This document shows positions 10,127-19,617 of a stretch of 37,215 bases of DNA, in pieces; position 1 is the first letter of the stretch, and each line of letters starts with the position of its first letter. The notes below the pieces were generated by a model. That model was not told the origin of the DNA, made no database searches, and worked only from the letters and a program-made list of their open reading frames with translations. Source of the DNA: Alphaproteobacteria bacterium (GTDB lineage: Bacteria; Pseudomonadota; Alphaproteobacteria; CACIAM-22H2); contig JAEULA010000033.1 in assembly GCA_016793165.1 (NCBI GenBank), positions 1-37,215 on the forward strand, read 5' to 3'. The position numbers were made by a program, and so were the translations under genes.

Positions 10127-10596
10127 CAGCGGGGCGCTCCCGAGGACGGCGTCAGCGCATGCGCGGCCGGACGCACCGGCGAGACCGCGGGCCGCGCGGC
10201 CGGCGCGGGCCGCGTGGCCGGACGCGGCAGCGGCTTCAGCGTGGTGGGCGCGATCGGCGCCGCCGGCGTCGTGGCGACGGCCGGCGGGGCGGCGACCGTC
10301 GACACCGCGGCGTCGGGTGCCGCCCGGCGCGGCAGATCGGCGAGACGCCCGATCTGCTGCGGCTTCATCGGCGCGAGGTCGAGGTGGCGCTGCGCGAGAG
10401 CCTCGAGACGCTGCGGCTGGTTGAAATAGCTCCACTCCGCCTTCAGCACGTGGATCGTCTGGTGCTCGGCGAGGATCTGCCGATTGAGCCGGACGAGCTC
10501 CTCGTCGAGCGCCTGGACCTCGTGCTTGAGATGGAAGAGACCGAAGCCGACCGCACCGGCCAGCGCCGTCCAGAGCAGCGTCGCCGCGCGGATCAT
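10126..10596 (-). CDS. ftsL: FtsL-like bitopic cell-division protein with Ala/Pro-rich tail
   Basis: FtsL is a small bitopic protein that bridges FtsB and FtsQ and helps activate FtsWI. The call rests on position between rsmH and ftsI, one N-terminal membrane helix (about 5-22) and a following leucine-heptad segment (about 24-55) that should form a coiled coil, then a conserved-looking [19 protein letters not shown] segment. Residues from about 92 to 156 are a low-complexity Ala/Pro/Thr/Arg tail that ordinary FtsL (about 90-120 residues) lacks. FtsL evolves quickly, so synteny carries much of the weight. The start overlaps the rsmH stop as ATGA. Confidence 0.85.
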   Translation of the reverse strand: MIRAATLLWTALAGAVGFGLFHLKHEVQALDEELVRLNRQILAEHQTIHVLKAEWSYFNQPQRLEALAQRHLDLAPMKPQQIGRLADLPRRAAPDAAVSTVAAPPAVATTPAAPIAPTTLKPLPRPATRPAPAARPAVSPVRPAAHALTPSSGAPR

Positions 10597-11552
10597 GCGT
10601 GCCCCCCGACCTGCGCCGCGGCCCAGGCCGGCGCCGCGGTGCGCTCGGCGACACGCAGGCGGGCGGACCGGGCACGCGGATTGCGCGCGATCTCGGCGGC
10701 CGAAGCCTCGATGGGCTTGCGGCTGGCCAGCGTGAAGGTCGCAGGTCGAGTGTCGCGCTGCGGCATGTGGCGCGAGACGCCCTCGCCGCCGCTGCGCTCG
10801 CGCAGGAAGTGCTTCACGGCGCGGTCTTCTAGCGAATGGAAGCTGACGACGGCGAGACGGCCGCCGGGCGACAGCACCCGCTCGGCGGCGGCGAGTCCGC
10901 GGTCGAGCTCCTCGAGCTCGCCGTTCACGCGAAGCCGAAGGGCCTGAAAGGTGCGGGTTGCTGGGTCAATGCCGTCTTTCGAGCGCGGGACCACACGGCG
11001 CACGATCTCCGCGAGTTCCAGCGTGCGGGTGATCGGTGCCTCGCGGCGTGCCGCGACGATTGCCCGTGCAACACGGCGCGCATGCCGCTCTTCGCCCAGA
11101 CGCGCAATCGTCTCGGCAAGCTCGGATTCAGTGGCGGCGTTGACGACGTCGGCGGCTGAGACACCGGACTTCTCCATGCGCATGTCGAGCGGCCCATCCG
11201 CCCGGAACGAGAACCCACGCTCGGGATCGTCGAGCTGTGGCGACGACACCCCGAGATCGAGCGCGACGCCGTCCACGGCGGCGACGTGCTCGTCGTGGAG
11301 GATCGTGTCGAGATCGCTGAACCTGCCTTCGTGCAGCGTGAGCCGCCCGGCATAGCGGCGCGCGAGTTCGGCGCCCGCGGCGATCGCGTCGGGATCGCGA
11401 TCGATCGCGATCACGCGCACCGCCGCGGCATCCAGCAGCGCCCGCGCATAGCCGCCGCGACCGAACGTGCCGTCGACGAGGACGGCACCGTCGCGCGGCT
11501 GCAGGGCGGCGGTCACCTCGGCGAGGAGGACGGGCGCATGCGACGGCGTCAT
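10593..11552 (-). CDS. rsmH: 16S rRNA (cytosine-1402 N4) methyltransferase RsmH (MraW)
   Basis: RsmH methylates N4 of C1402 in the 16S rRNA decoding centre with S-adenosylmethionine. The 319-residue protein begins with H-x-PVLLAEV, carries the SAM-binding [10 protein letters not shown] motif (26-35), AIDRDPDA, the [11 protein letters not shown] motif, the [15 protein letters not shown] stretch and the C-terminal [13 protein letters not shown] motif, all diagnostic of the family. The ATG overlaps the mraZ stop as ATGA, the usual mraZ-rsmH coupling at the head of dcw operons. Length is normal. Confidence 0.97.
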   Translation of the reverse strand: MTPSHAPVLLAEVTAALQPRDGAVLVDGTFGRGGYARALLDAAAVRVIAIDRDPDAIAAGAELARRYAGRLTLHEGRFSDLDTILHDEHVAAVDGVALDLGVSSPQLDDPERGFSFRADGPLDMRMEKSGVSAADVVNAATESELAETIARLGEERHARRVARAIVAARREAPITRTLELAEIVRRVVPRSKDGIDPATRTFQALRLRVNGELEELDRGLAAAERVLSPGGRLAVVSFHSLEDRAVKHFLRERSGGEGVSRHMPQRDTRPATFTLASRKPIEASAAEIARNPRARSARLRVAERTAAPAWAAAQVGGHA

Positions 11553-11989
11553 GGCGACGGCCGATGGCGAGCCGCGATGCGCGATTCGTGCTGCGTCTGG
11601 AAGGCGAGGAAGGCGGCCGGCTCCCAGATCTCGAAATGGCGGCCGCGACCGGCGACCGTGACGGTCGTCGTGATCCCCGCCTTTTCGAGCAGGCCGCGCG
11701 GCAGCGTCACGCGGCCGTCGCTGTCCGGCTCGATCGTCTGCATGCGCGCGACGAGGATCTCTTCGTCGGAAGGCTCGCCGCCGACGAGCGACTGCGTGGC
11801 GCTGACGTTCTGCAGGGCGGCCTCGACCGTCGCCGCGGTGAGGCAGCGGATCGCGTTCTGTCCGGGCGCGATGGCGGCGTAGATCGTGGCGTCGCCCGAG
11901 GCGACGAGAATGTTGCGAAACGCAGCCGGGATCGAGACGCGGCCCTTGGCGTCGACCTTGAATTCAAATGTTCCGGTGAAAGCCTTCAT
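11549..11989 (-). CDS. mraZ: Transcriptional regulator MraZ of the dcw operon
   Basis: MraZ is a ring-forming DNA-binding protein of the SpoVT/AbrB fold; in E. coli it represses its own operon. The 146-residue product has two tandem repeats of the fold. The first has [13 protein letters not shown] (about 14-26) and the second has [12 protein letters not shown] (about 89-100), matching the family DxxGRxxxP pattern. It is the first gene of the operon, and an array of four TGGGN boxes lies about 100-135 bases upstream, consistent with autoregulation. The ATG at 11989 has only a weak ribosome site, and no alternative start fits better. Confidence 0.95.
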   Translation of the reverse strand: MKAFTGTFEFKVDAKGRVSIPAAFRNILVASGDATIYAAIAPGQNAIRCLTAATVEAALQNVSATQSLVGGEPSDEEILVARMQTIEPDSDGRVTLPRGLLEKAGITTTVTVAGRGRHFEIWEPAAFLAFQTQHESRIAARHRPSP

Positions 11990-12089
11990 GCGATCCGCAA
12001 CCGAGCCGTCGTCCCTCTGTCAACGCCTTGAAGTTCCTGGAGAAAAACCCATCCCGCAGGGCGCCCGCCGGACACTTCTCGGGCCGACA

Positions 12090-12124
12090 TGGGATTTCAT
12101 GGGATATCATGGGAAACAGTGGGG
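12090..12124 (+). promoter_or_regulatory. MraZ box array: four TGGGN repeats at exact 10-bp spacing
   Basis: On the plus strand TGGGA occurs at 12090, 12100 and 12110 and TGGGG at 12120, with five-base spacers TTTCA, TATCA and AACAG. TGGGN repeats with five-base spacers upstream of mraZ are the established MraZ binding signature in E. coli. Here there are four boxes, each one helical turn apart. The G-rich strand is opposite to the mraZ coding strand. The array overlaps a candidate mraZ core promoter, which would suit autorepression (inference). Confidence 0.85.
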
Positions 12125-12130
12125 AGTCAA
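12101..12130 (-). promoter_or_regulatory. Candidate promoter of the mraZ/dcw operon
   Basis: On the minus strand a TTGACT (12130-12125) is followed after 18 bases by TATCCC (12106-12101), or after 17 by ATATCC. The -35 is good and the -10 is poor. The elements flank and overlap the MraZ boxes. Transcription would start near 12094, giving a leader of about 105 bases before mraZ. This is a pattern-based guess. Confidence 0.35.
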
Positions 12131-12308
12131 AGGAAGAGCGTGGGAAAGCTGCGCGCTACGAATGGGTTAGCGATTAGTTCGCTCCACCAGATGTTGCATC
12201 TCGGAGTGTGATTTTCATGATTTGTTCTCATTTTCCAGCACGGGCCCTTGCGCCGCGCATTGCGCATCCGTCCCGTGCCGGATTGCTTGGGCCATTGTCA
12301 GCGGCGCT

Positions 12309-12714
12309 GCGCCAGATGGTCTGTAAGCCGGGTTCTGTGCCCCGCCCTTGCGGACGGGCGACGACCATTCCTCTGGGACGTCCGTTGCCGGACGCCTCGC
12401 GCGACCGACCCGGGCGGCGGCTCGGAAACAAGCCTATGCACCTCCGGCGAACCGGCGACGCATGTGCCGCCCCTATTTGGTCTTGCTCCGAGTGGGGTTT
12501 GCCAGCCGGCCTCGTTACCGAGGCCGCGGTGCGCTCTTACCGCACCCTTTCAGCCTTGCCCGTCCCCGTGAAGGAGACGTCGGCGGTCTGCTCTCTGTTG
12601 CACTTTCCCTGGGTTCGCACCCGCCGGGCGTTACCCGGCACTCTTGCTTCCGTGGAGCCCGGACTTTCCTCGAGCGACCTCGCGGCCGCCCGCGGCCGTC
12701 CAACCATCTGGCGC
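12309..12714 (-). ncRNA. rnpB: RNase P RNA (bacterial type A)
   Basis: This is the catalytic RNA of RNase P, which removes 5' leaders from tRNA precursors. On the minus strand I see the universal conserved blocks in order: GAGGAAAGTCCGGGCTCC near the 5' end (about 12672-12655), the ACAGAGAGCA block, the AAGGGTGCGGTAAGAGCGCACC block, CCAAATAGGGG, and AGAACCCGGCTTA near the 3' end (12336-12324). The ends are set by helix P1: bases 12714-12703 pair perfectly over 12 bp with 12320-12309. This gives about 406 nucleotides, normal for type A. Exact mature ends may differ by a few bases. The open frames across this stretch are not genes. Confidence 0.95.
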
Positions 12715-12720
12715 CCCGTG

Positions 12721-12749
12721 ATGTAGGGACGGGAGATGGCGGCGGTCAA
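12721..12749 (-). promoter_or_regulatory. Promoter of rnpB
   Basis: TTGACC (12749-12744), a 17-base spacer and CTACAT (12726-12721) form a good sigma-70 promoter in the alphaproteobacterial style. The start would fall about seven bases on, at 12714, exactly the 5' end deduced from helix P1. The -35 overlaps the stop codon of the upstream DjlA-like gene. Confidence 0.75.
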
Positions 12750-13408
12750 GCGCGCGCTTCACGGGTCAGCGCCGCATAGGCGCGATTGACCATCTGGAGG
12801 CGATGCGTGGCCACGGCGATGAATTCCTCCGGCATGCCGTGGGCCACCAGGACGTCGGGATGGAGTTCCTGCACGAGCCGTCGCCAGGCGGACTTGATGG
12901 TCTTCGCGTCGGCATCGGCCGGGACGCCGAGCACGTCGTGCGGCATCGCCTCGGGATCGTCGAAGTGGCTCGCTCGCAGCTGCTCGAATGCGGCATCCGG
13001 CAGGCCCATCTCGCGCGCCGTGGCGCGCAGGAATGCGAGCTCCGGGAGCTTCACGCCGCCGTCCTGCTCCGCGATCAGGAGCAGCACGTCGAGCACCTCT
13101 TCGAGAACGGCGCGATCATCGGCAAAGAGACGGCCGAGCCGCCGTGCATAGACTTCGAACCCGTCCGCGCTGCGACGCGCGAGATCGAACACGCGTGCCA
13201 CGTTCGGCAGCTCCTCCTTGGGGACCGAGAAGCTCTCGCGGAAGACGCGGACCTCGTCATGCGTGACGCGCCCGTCGGACTTCGCCATCTTCGCCGCAAG
13301 CGCGATCACGGCCACGGTGAACGCGACCGGCCGCTCGACACGGCGCGTGCCGTCGGTCCCGAACAGCGCGGCGAAGGCCGCGACGATCTGGCTCCAGATG
13401 GTCCTCAT
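12746..13408 (-). CDS. TerB/DnaJ-domain protein, DjlA-like co-chaperone
   Basis: The 220-residue protein has an alpha-helical TerB-like domain (about 25-150, with [11 protein letters not shown] and [10 protein letters not shown] repeats typical of TerB metal-site loops) followed by a C-terminal J domain (about 158-217) with the essential HPD tripeptide at 183-185. This is the arrangement of the DjlA family, whose J domain stimulates DnaK. Classical DjlA has an N-terminal membrane anchor. Here the first 17 residues are moderately hydrophobic (IVAAFAALF) and might serve as a weak one. The start at 13408 is preferred because the upstream extension of the frame crosses the divergent ABC gene. Client and role are unknown. 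Confidence 0.85.
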   Translation of the reverse strand: MRTIWSQIVAAFAALFGTDGTRRVERPVAFTVAVIALAAKMAKSDGRVTHDEVRVFRESFSVPKEELPNVARVFDLARRSADGFEVYARRLGRLFADDRAVLEEVLDVLLLIAEQDGGVKLPELAFLRATAREMGLPDAAFEQLRASHFDDPEAMPHDVLGVPADADAKTIKSAWRRLVQELHPDVLVAHGMPEEFIAVATHRLQMVNRAYAALTREARA

Positions 13409-13478
13409 CGCCGGACAGCATAGCGATCCCGCCGGGCTCCATGCTACGCAGCTTGAAAACGCGAAGCGGGAGGACGGG

Positions 13479-15527
<2,049 letters not shown>

Positions 15528-15562
15528 TCCGAAGGAACATCGGAGCGAACTGGAGAGGTGCC

Positions 15563-17137
15563 ATGAGATTCATCACTGCCTTGGCCGCGATCACCTTGGT
15601 CGCCGCGAGCGGAATCGCCGCGGCGCAGGCCCCGAAGCGCGGCGGCACGTTCAACTTCGCGATCACGGCCGAGACGCCTACCTACGACTGCCACGCCACG
15701 GACACCTTCGCTGCGATCCATTTCCTCGCGCCTTTCTATTCGACGCTGCTCGCTTTCGACCTCGACGCCTTTCCCAAGGTGAAGGGCGACCTCGCGGAAT
15801 CGTGGCAGGTCAGCGCCGACCAGCTCACCTACACGTTCAAGCTCCGTCCCGGAGTCGTGTTCCACGACGGCTCGCCGCTGACGTCCGCGGACGTCAAGGC
15901 CACCTACGAGCGGCTGCGCAAGCCGGCGTCCGGCGTCGTATCGGTGCGGCAGGCGACGTTCGCCGACATCACGACGATCGAGACGCCCGATCCGGCGACG
16001 GTCGTCTTCAAGCTCAAGGACGTGAACGCGGCGATGCTGGAGCACTTCGCGAGCCCCTGGAACTGCATCTACTCGGCGGTGAAGCTTGCCGAGGACCCGA
16101 CCTTCCCGAGCAAGACGGTGCTCGGCAGCGGGCCGTTCCGCTTCGTCGAGCATGTCCGCGGAAGCCACGTGTCCGGGACGAGGTTCGACCGCTACTTCAA
16201 GCCCGGCCTGCCGCTGCTCGACGGCTTCAAGGGCACGTTCATGCTGCAGCCCGCGGCGATGATCAATGCACTGCAGGGCGGACAGGTCCTGGCGGAGTTC
16301 CGCACCGTCTCGCCGGCCGAGCGCGACCGGCTGAAGCAGGCCCTGGGGGACCGGATCCGGACCGAGGAGCGCAGCTGGACGCTCAACCTGATGGTCGTGT
16401 TCAACACCGAGAAGAAGCCCTTCGACGACGTCCGCGTGCGCCAGGCGCTGACGATGGCGATCGATCGCTGGGGCGGCAGCCAGGGGCTGTCGCGAACGAC
16501 GGTCATGCGCGAGGTCGGGGGCGTCGTCCGTCCCGGCGCCCCGTATGCGATCGATCCCAAGGAGCTCGAGAAGTTCCCGGGCTACGCGCGCGACATGCGC
16601 GCGGCGCGGGCGGAGGCGCAGCGCCTGCTGCGCGAGGCGGGCGTCCCGAACCTCTCCTTCGGACTGCTGAATCGCACGATCGCGCAGCCCTACACGCCCG
16701 CCGGGATCTTCCTCGTCGACGCGTGGCGTCAGATCGGCGTGACGGCGGAGCACAAACAGCTCGAGACCTCTCCCTACCTCGCGGCCCTCGGCGGCGGCAA
16801 TTTCGACGTGGCCATCGACTTCTCCAACCTGTTCATGGACGAGCCGTCGCTCGGGCTCTCGAAATACCTGTCGTTCGACAAGTCGCCGGAGAACCGCAGC
16901 CGCGCGATCGACCGCGAGCTCGACAGCCTGTTCGAGAGGCAGATCCGCGAGCGCGACGAGACCGCCCGCCGCGCCATCATCCGGCAATTCGAGGCGCGCG
17001 CGCTGACGCAGGCCTATCAGGTGCCGCTGCTGTGGTGGCACCGCATCGTGGCGACGCACACGGCGGTGCGGGGCTGGCGCATGTCGCCGAGCCACAATCT
17101 CGGCCAGGATCTCGCCGAGATCTGGCTGGACCAGTGA
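15563..17137 (+). CDS. Periplasmic substrate-binding protein of the peptide-type ABC importer (SBP family 5)
   Basis: This is the periplasmic receptor that delivers peptides, or another family 5 ligand, to the permeases. The 524-residue product starts with a clear Sec signal peptide (MRFITALAAITLVAASGIAAAQA, cleavage near 23) followed by KRGGTFNF, the typical family 5 N-terminus. LAESWQVSADQLTYTFKLRPGVVFHDGSPLTS-type sequence at about 80-115 is diagnostic. The chosen ATG has a GGAGAGG site. An upstream ATG at 15512 would overlap the ATPase gene and spoil the signal peptide. Family 5 proteins bind di- and oligopeptides but also glutathione, nickel complexes and sugars, so the ligand is unassigned. 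Confidence 0.93.
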   Translation: MRFITALAAITLVAASGIAAAQAPKRGGTFNFAITAETPTYDCHATDTFAAIHFLAPFYSTLLAFDLDAFPKVKGDLAESWQVSADQLTYTFKLRPGVVFHDGSPLTSADVKATYERLRKPASGVVSVRQATFADITTIETPDPATVVFKLKDVNAAMLEHFASPWNCIYSAVKLAEDPTFPSKTVLGSGPFRFVEHVRGSHVSGTRFDRYFKPGLPLLDGFKGTFMLQPAAMINALQGGQVLAEFRTVSPAERDRLKQALGDRIRTEERSWTLNLMVVFNTEKKPFDDVRVRQALTMAIDRWGGSQGLSRTTVMREVGGVVRPGAPYAIDPKELEKFPGYARDMRAARAEAQRLLREAGVPNLSFGLLNRTIAQPYTPAGIFLVDAWRQIGVTAEHKQLETSPYLAALGGGNFDVAIDFSNLFMDEPSLGLSKYLSFDKSPENRSRAIDRELDSLFERQIRERDETARRAIIRQFEARALTQAYQVPLLWWHRIVATHTAVRGWRMSPSHNLGQDLAEIWLDQ

Positions 17138-17156
17138 AGGGGGCGGCGCGGCCGCG

Positions 17157-18110
17157 ATGCTGGGCTATCTCCTGAGGCGCCTCGTGCAGGTCGTTCCGAC
17201 CCTGCTCGGGGTCGCCGTGATCACGTTCTTCATGCTGCGCGTCGTGCCCGGCGACATCGTCGAGGTGAAGCTTCGCGGCGACGGCGGCAACGTGAGCCAG
17301 GAGCAGATCGAGACCGAGCGCCGCCGCCTGGGCCTCGACCGGCCGCTCGTCGTGCAGTTCGGCAGCTGGATGGCGGGGCTGGCGACGCTCGATCTCGGGA
17401 TCTCGATGTGGACCGGGAACCCCGTGTCGGAGGAGCTCGCGCTGCGCCTGGAGCTCAGCCTGCAGGTCGCGGTCATGGCGACGATCATCGCCGTCCTGAT
17501 CGCGATACCGCTGGGAACGATCTCGGCGCTGTTCAAGGACAGCTGGATCGACTACGCGATCCGCCTCTTCACCATCGCCGGACTTGCCGTGCCGTCCTTC
17601 TGGCTCGGCATGATCGTGATCCTGTCGCTCCTGACGTTCTTCAACTGGCTGCCGCCGATCACGTTCACGCCGTTCCTGAAGGATCCGGTGGCGAACTTCT
17701 CGCAGCTGATCTGGCCGGCGCTCGCGGTCGGCTACCGCTACGCTGCGGTCGTCGCGCGGATGATGCGCTCGTCGATCATCGAGGTGATGAAGGAGGACTA
17801 CATCCGCACCGCGCGCGCCAAGGGCGTGTTCGAGCGGCTGGTCGTCACCCGCCACGCGCTGCGCAACGCGCTGCTGCCCGCGATCACGGTGATCGGCCTG
17901 GAGTTCGCGTTCCTGATCGGCGGGCTCGTCGTGACCGAGCAGGTGTTCAATCTCAACGGCATCGGTCGGCTCTTCGTGCAGGCCGTGGGGCGCAACGATT
18001 TCACGCTGATCCAGGGCATCGTCATGACGATCGCGCTGGCCTTCATCCTCACCAATCTCGTCGTCGACCTGCTCTATGCCGCGCTCGATCCGCGGATCCG
18101 GTACCGTTGA
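17157..18110 (+). CDS. ABC importer inner-membrane permease, DppB type
   Basis: This is one half of the transmembrane channel of the importer. The 317-residue protein has the expected hydrophobic profile with an N-terminal helix (MLGYLLRRLVQVVPTLLGVAVITFFMLRVVPGD type opening, characteristic of DppB) and five later helices. The cytoplasmic coupling loop is seen in DYIRTARAKGV (about 215-225). It follows the binding-protein gene after 19 bases. Its end is adjacent to the next permease, whose ATG lies one base after this stop. Length is typical (about 310-340). Confidence 0.94.
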   Translation: MLGYLLRRLVQVVPTLLGVAVITFFMLRVVPGDIVEVKLRGDGGNVSQEQIETERRRLGLDRPLVVQFGSWMAGLATLDLGISMWTGNPVSEELALRLELSLQVAVMATIIAVLIAIPLGTISALFKDSWIDYAIRLFTIAGLAVPSFWLGMIVILSLLTFFNWLPPITFTPFLKDPVANFSQLIWPALAVGYRYAAVVARMMRSSIIEVMKEDYIRTARAKGVFERLVVTRHALRNALLPAITVIGLEFAFLIGGLVVTEQVFNLNGIGRLFVQAVGRNDFTLIQGIVMTIALAFILTNLVVDLLYAALDPRIRYR

Positions 18111-18111
18111 C

Positions 18112-18996
18112 ATGGCCGCCGCCGATACAACCCGCCTGCCGAAGCGATCGAGCGCGATGCTGCGTTTCGCACGCACGCAGCCGCTCGGCCTCGTCGCCCT
18201 GGCCGTCATCGCCGCGATGATGGCGGCGGGCGTCCTGGCGGAGATCGCGGCGCCCTACGACCCGGTGGCGATCGATTTCGCGGCGATGCTCGCGGCGCCC
18301 TCCGCGGAGCACTGGGCCGGCACCGACGCCTTCGGCCGCGACATCCTCTCGCGCCTGATCTACGGCGCGCGCACCGCGCTGTCGATCGGCTTCCTGTCGT
18401 CCTTCGTCGGCTGCACGCTGGGGGCGGCGATCGGCGTAGCCTCGGCCTATTTCGGCGGCCGGGTCGACGACGCGATCCAGCGCGTGAACGACGTCCTGCT
18501 GTCCTTCCCGATCGTCGTGCTGGCGCTCGTCGTGGTCGCGATGCTGGGCCGCAACCTGGTGCTCGGTGTCGATCTCAACCTCATCCTGGCGATCGCGATC
18601 CCCATCGTGCCGAAGGTGGTGCGCGTCGTGCGCGCCGCCGCGCTCTCGATCCGCGAGATGCCCTACGTCGATGCGGCGCGCGCCGGCGGCTACAGCCACG
18701 CGCGGATCATCTTCCGCCACATGGCGCCCAACGTCGTGGCGCCGTACCTGATCATGCTCACCGCCTACATCGCGCAGGCGATCCTGCTCGAGGCGAGCCT
18801 GAGCTTCCTGGGACTGGGAGTCGTCGAGCCGACGCCGAGCTGGGGCCTGATGCTGGCGGGCAATGCCGCGGACTTCTACCGCGAGGCGCCGTGGATGATC
18901 GTCTTCCCCGGCGTTGCGATATCGCTCGCGGTGTTCGCCTTCAACCTGTTCGGCGACAGCCTGCGCGACTGGCTCGACCCGAAGTTCCGCACGTGA
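18112..18996 (+). CDS. ABC importer inner-membrane permease, DppC type
   Basis: This is the second half of the transmembrane channel. The 294-residue protein has a short polar N-terminus, a first helix with LGLVALAVIAAMMAAGVLAEI-like sequence, the periplasmic segment HWAGTDAFGRDILSRLIYGARTAL that marks DppC proteins, and the coupling loop YVDAARAGGYS (about 184-194). The chosen ATG at 18112 follows the dppB-type stop by one base. An alternative ATG at 18076 would overlap that gene by 35 bases. Its stop overlaps a GTG start of the following phosphatase gene (GTGA). Confidence 0.94.
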   Translation: MAAADTTRLPKRSSAMLRFARTQPLGLVALAVIAAMMAAGVLAEIAAPYDPVAIDFAAMLAAPSAEHWAGTDAFGRDILSRLIYGARTALSIGFLSSFVGCTLGAAIGVASAYFGGRVDDAIQRVNDVLLSFPIVVLALVVVAMLGRNLVLGVDLNLILAIAIPIVPKVVRVVRAAALSIREMPYVDAARAGGYSHARIIFRHMAPNVVAPYLIMLTAYIAQAILLEASLSFLGLGVVEPTPSWGLMLAGNAADFYREAPWMIVFPGVAISLAVFAFNLFGDSLRDWLDPKFRT

Positions 18997-19505
18997 GCGG
19001 CGTCGACGCGCCGTTGCGCATCGATCCCCTGCCGGTGCCGGGCGGCGGCACGCTGGGCCTGATGGCGCTGCCGGGCCGGCCGCCGCGCGATCTCGCCGCG
19101 GACCTCGCCGCCATCCGTGCCTGGGGCGCGGCGATGCTCGTCACGCTGGTGCAGGCCGAGGAATTCGAGCGCTACGGGGTCGCCGACTTCGCGGCGCAGG
19201 TCGCGCGCAGCGGTCTCGACTGGCGCCGATTCCCGATTCCCGACATGGCGCCGCCGGACGAGGCCTTCGCCGCGGCGTGGCGGGCGCGGGGCGGGGACGT
19301 CGTCGCCGCCCTGCGCGCCGGATCGCGGGTCGCGATGCATTGCGTCGGCGGCCTCGGCCGCACGGGGACCGTCGCGGCGCGGCTGCTCGTCGTGTTCGGA
19401 ACCGAGCCGGAGGCGGCGATCGCCCGCGTCCGGCAGGTGCGGCCGGGCGCGATCGAGACCGCGGCCCAGGCCGACTTCGTCCGCCATCGGGCGCCGCTGG
19501 GCTGA
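18993..19505 (+). CDS. Small protein-tyrosine/dual-specificity-type phosphatase
   Basis: The 170-residue product contains the phosphatase P-loop H116-C117-x5-R123-T (HCVGGLGRTGT), with C117 as expected nucleophile, and an upstream D84 in PIPDMAPP placed like the general acid of cysteine phosphatases. Overall it resembles the compact CDKN3-like/dual-specificity group found in many bacteria. Its substrate is unknown and could be a phosphoprotein or a small phosphorylated metabolite. The GTG at 18993 overlaps the permease stop as GTGA, so it is probably translated as the last cistron of the importer operon. A longer frame from 18891 is open but lies inside the permease gene and is not phosphatase-like. 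Confidence 0.85.
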   Translation: MSGVDAPLRIDPLPVPGGGTLGLMALPGRPPRDLAADLAAIRAWGAAMLVTLVQAEEFERYGVADFAAQVARSGLDWRRFPIPDMAPPDEAFAAAWRARGGDVVAALRAGSRVAMHCVGGLGRTGTVAARLLVVFGTEPEAAIARVRQVRPGAIETAAQADFVRHRAPLG

Positions 19506-19550
19506 CGGCGCGGCGCCGACGGGCTCCCGCGCCGCCGGCCGGCGCAGACG

Positions 19551-19582
19551 AAAACGGGGCCGGAGCGAGCGCTCCGACCCCG
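19551..19582 (-). terminator. Rho-independent terminator behind the AapJ-like gene
   Basis: An 11-bp GC stem with one mismatch (19555-19566 with 19571-19582) and a four-base GAGC loop is followed on the minus strand by TTTT (19554-19551). It lies about 36 bases past the stop of the minus-strand binding-protein gene. It may also stop plus-strand transcripts from the importer operon, although there is no U tract on that side. Confidence 0.8.
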
Positions 19583-19617
19583 TCCGGCAGACGACCGGCG
19601 CGCCCGGTCGCCGGCGT

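Larger units (their letters stand above)
11990..12308. other. mraZ upstream regulatory region (no gene)
   Basis: This 319-base stretch lies between mraZ and rnpB, both on the minus strand. It contains the four phased TGGGN boxes and a candidate mraZ promoter. A further isolated TTGACA on the minus strand at 12018-12023 could be a -35 but has no convincing -10. Two more TGGG tetramers, at 12141 and 12163, are out of phase with the array. An imperfect stem (GCACGGG with CCCGTGC, about 12238-12287) lies behind the rnpB 3' end but lacks a U tract, so I do not call it a terminator. I see no coding sequence here. Confidence 0.7.

Noticed and set aside
10920..11230. Slightly less GC-rich stretch within rsmH, considered as a recombined segment.
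   Set aside because: The reading frame and family motifs are intact and the shift is small and unmeasured.
12043..12070. GC-rich stretch followed by TTTTT on the minus strand, in the mraZ leader, considered as an attenuator.
   Set aside because: I could only draw stems of three or four base pairs, too short for a terminator.
12238..12287. Imperfect hairpin behind rnpB considered as its terminator.
   Set aside because: The loop is long and no U tract follows on the minus strand.
12208..12779. Several open frames across 12208-12779.
   Set aside because: They coincide with rnpB, whose conserved RNA blocks and P1 pairing explain the sequence.
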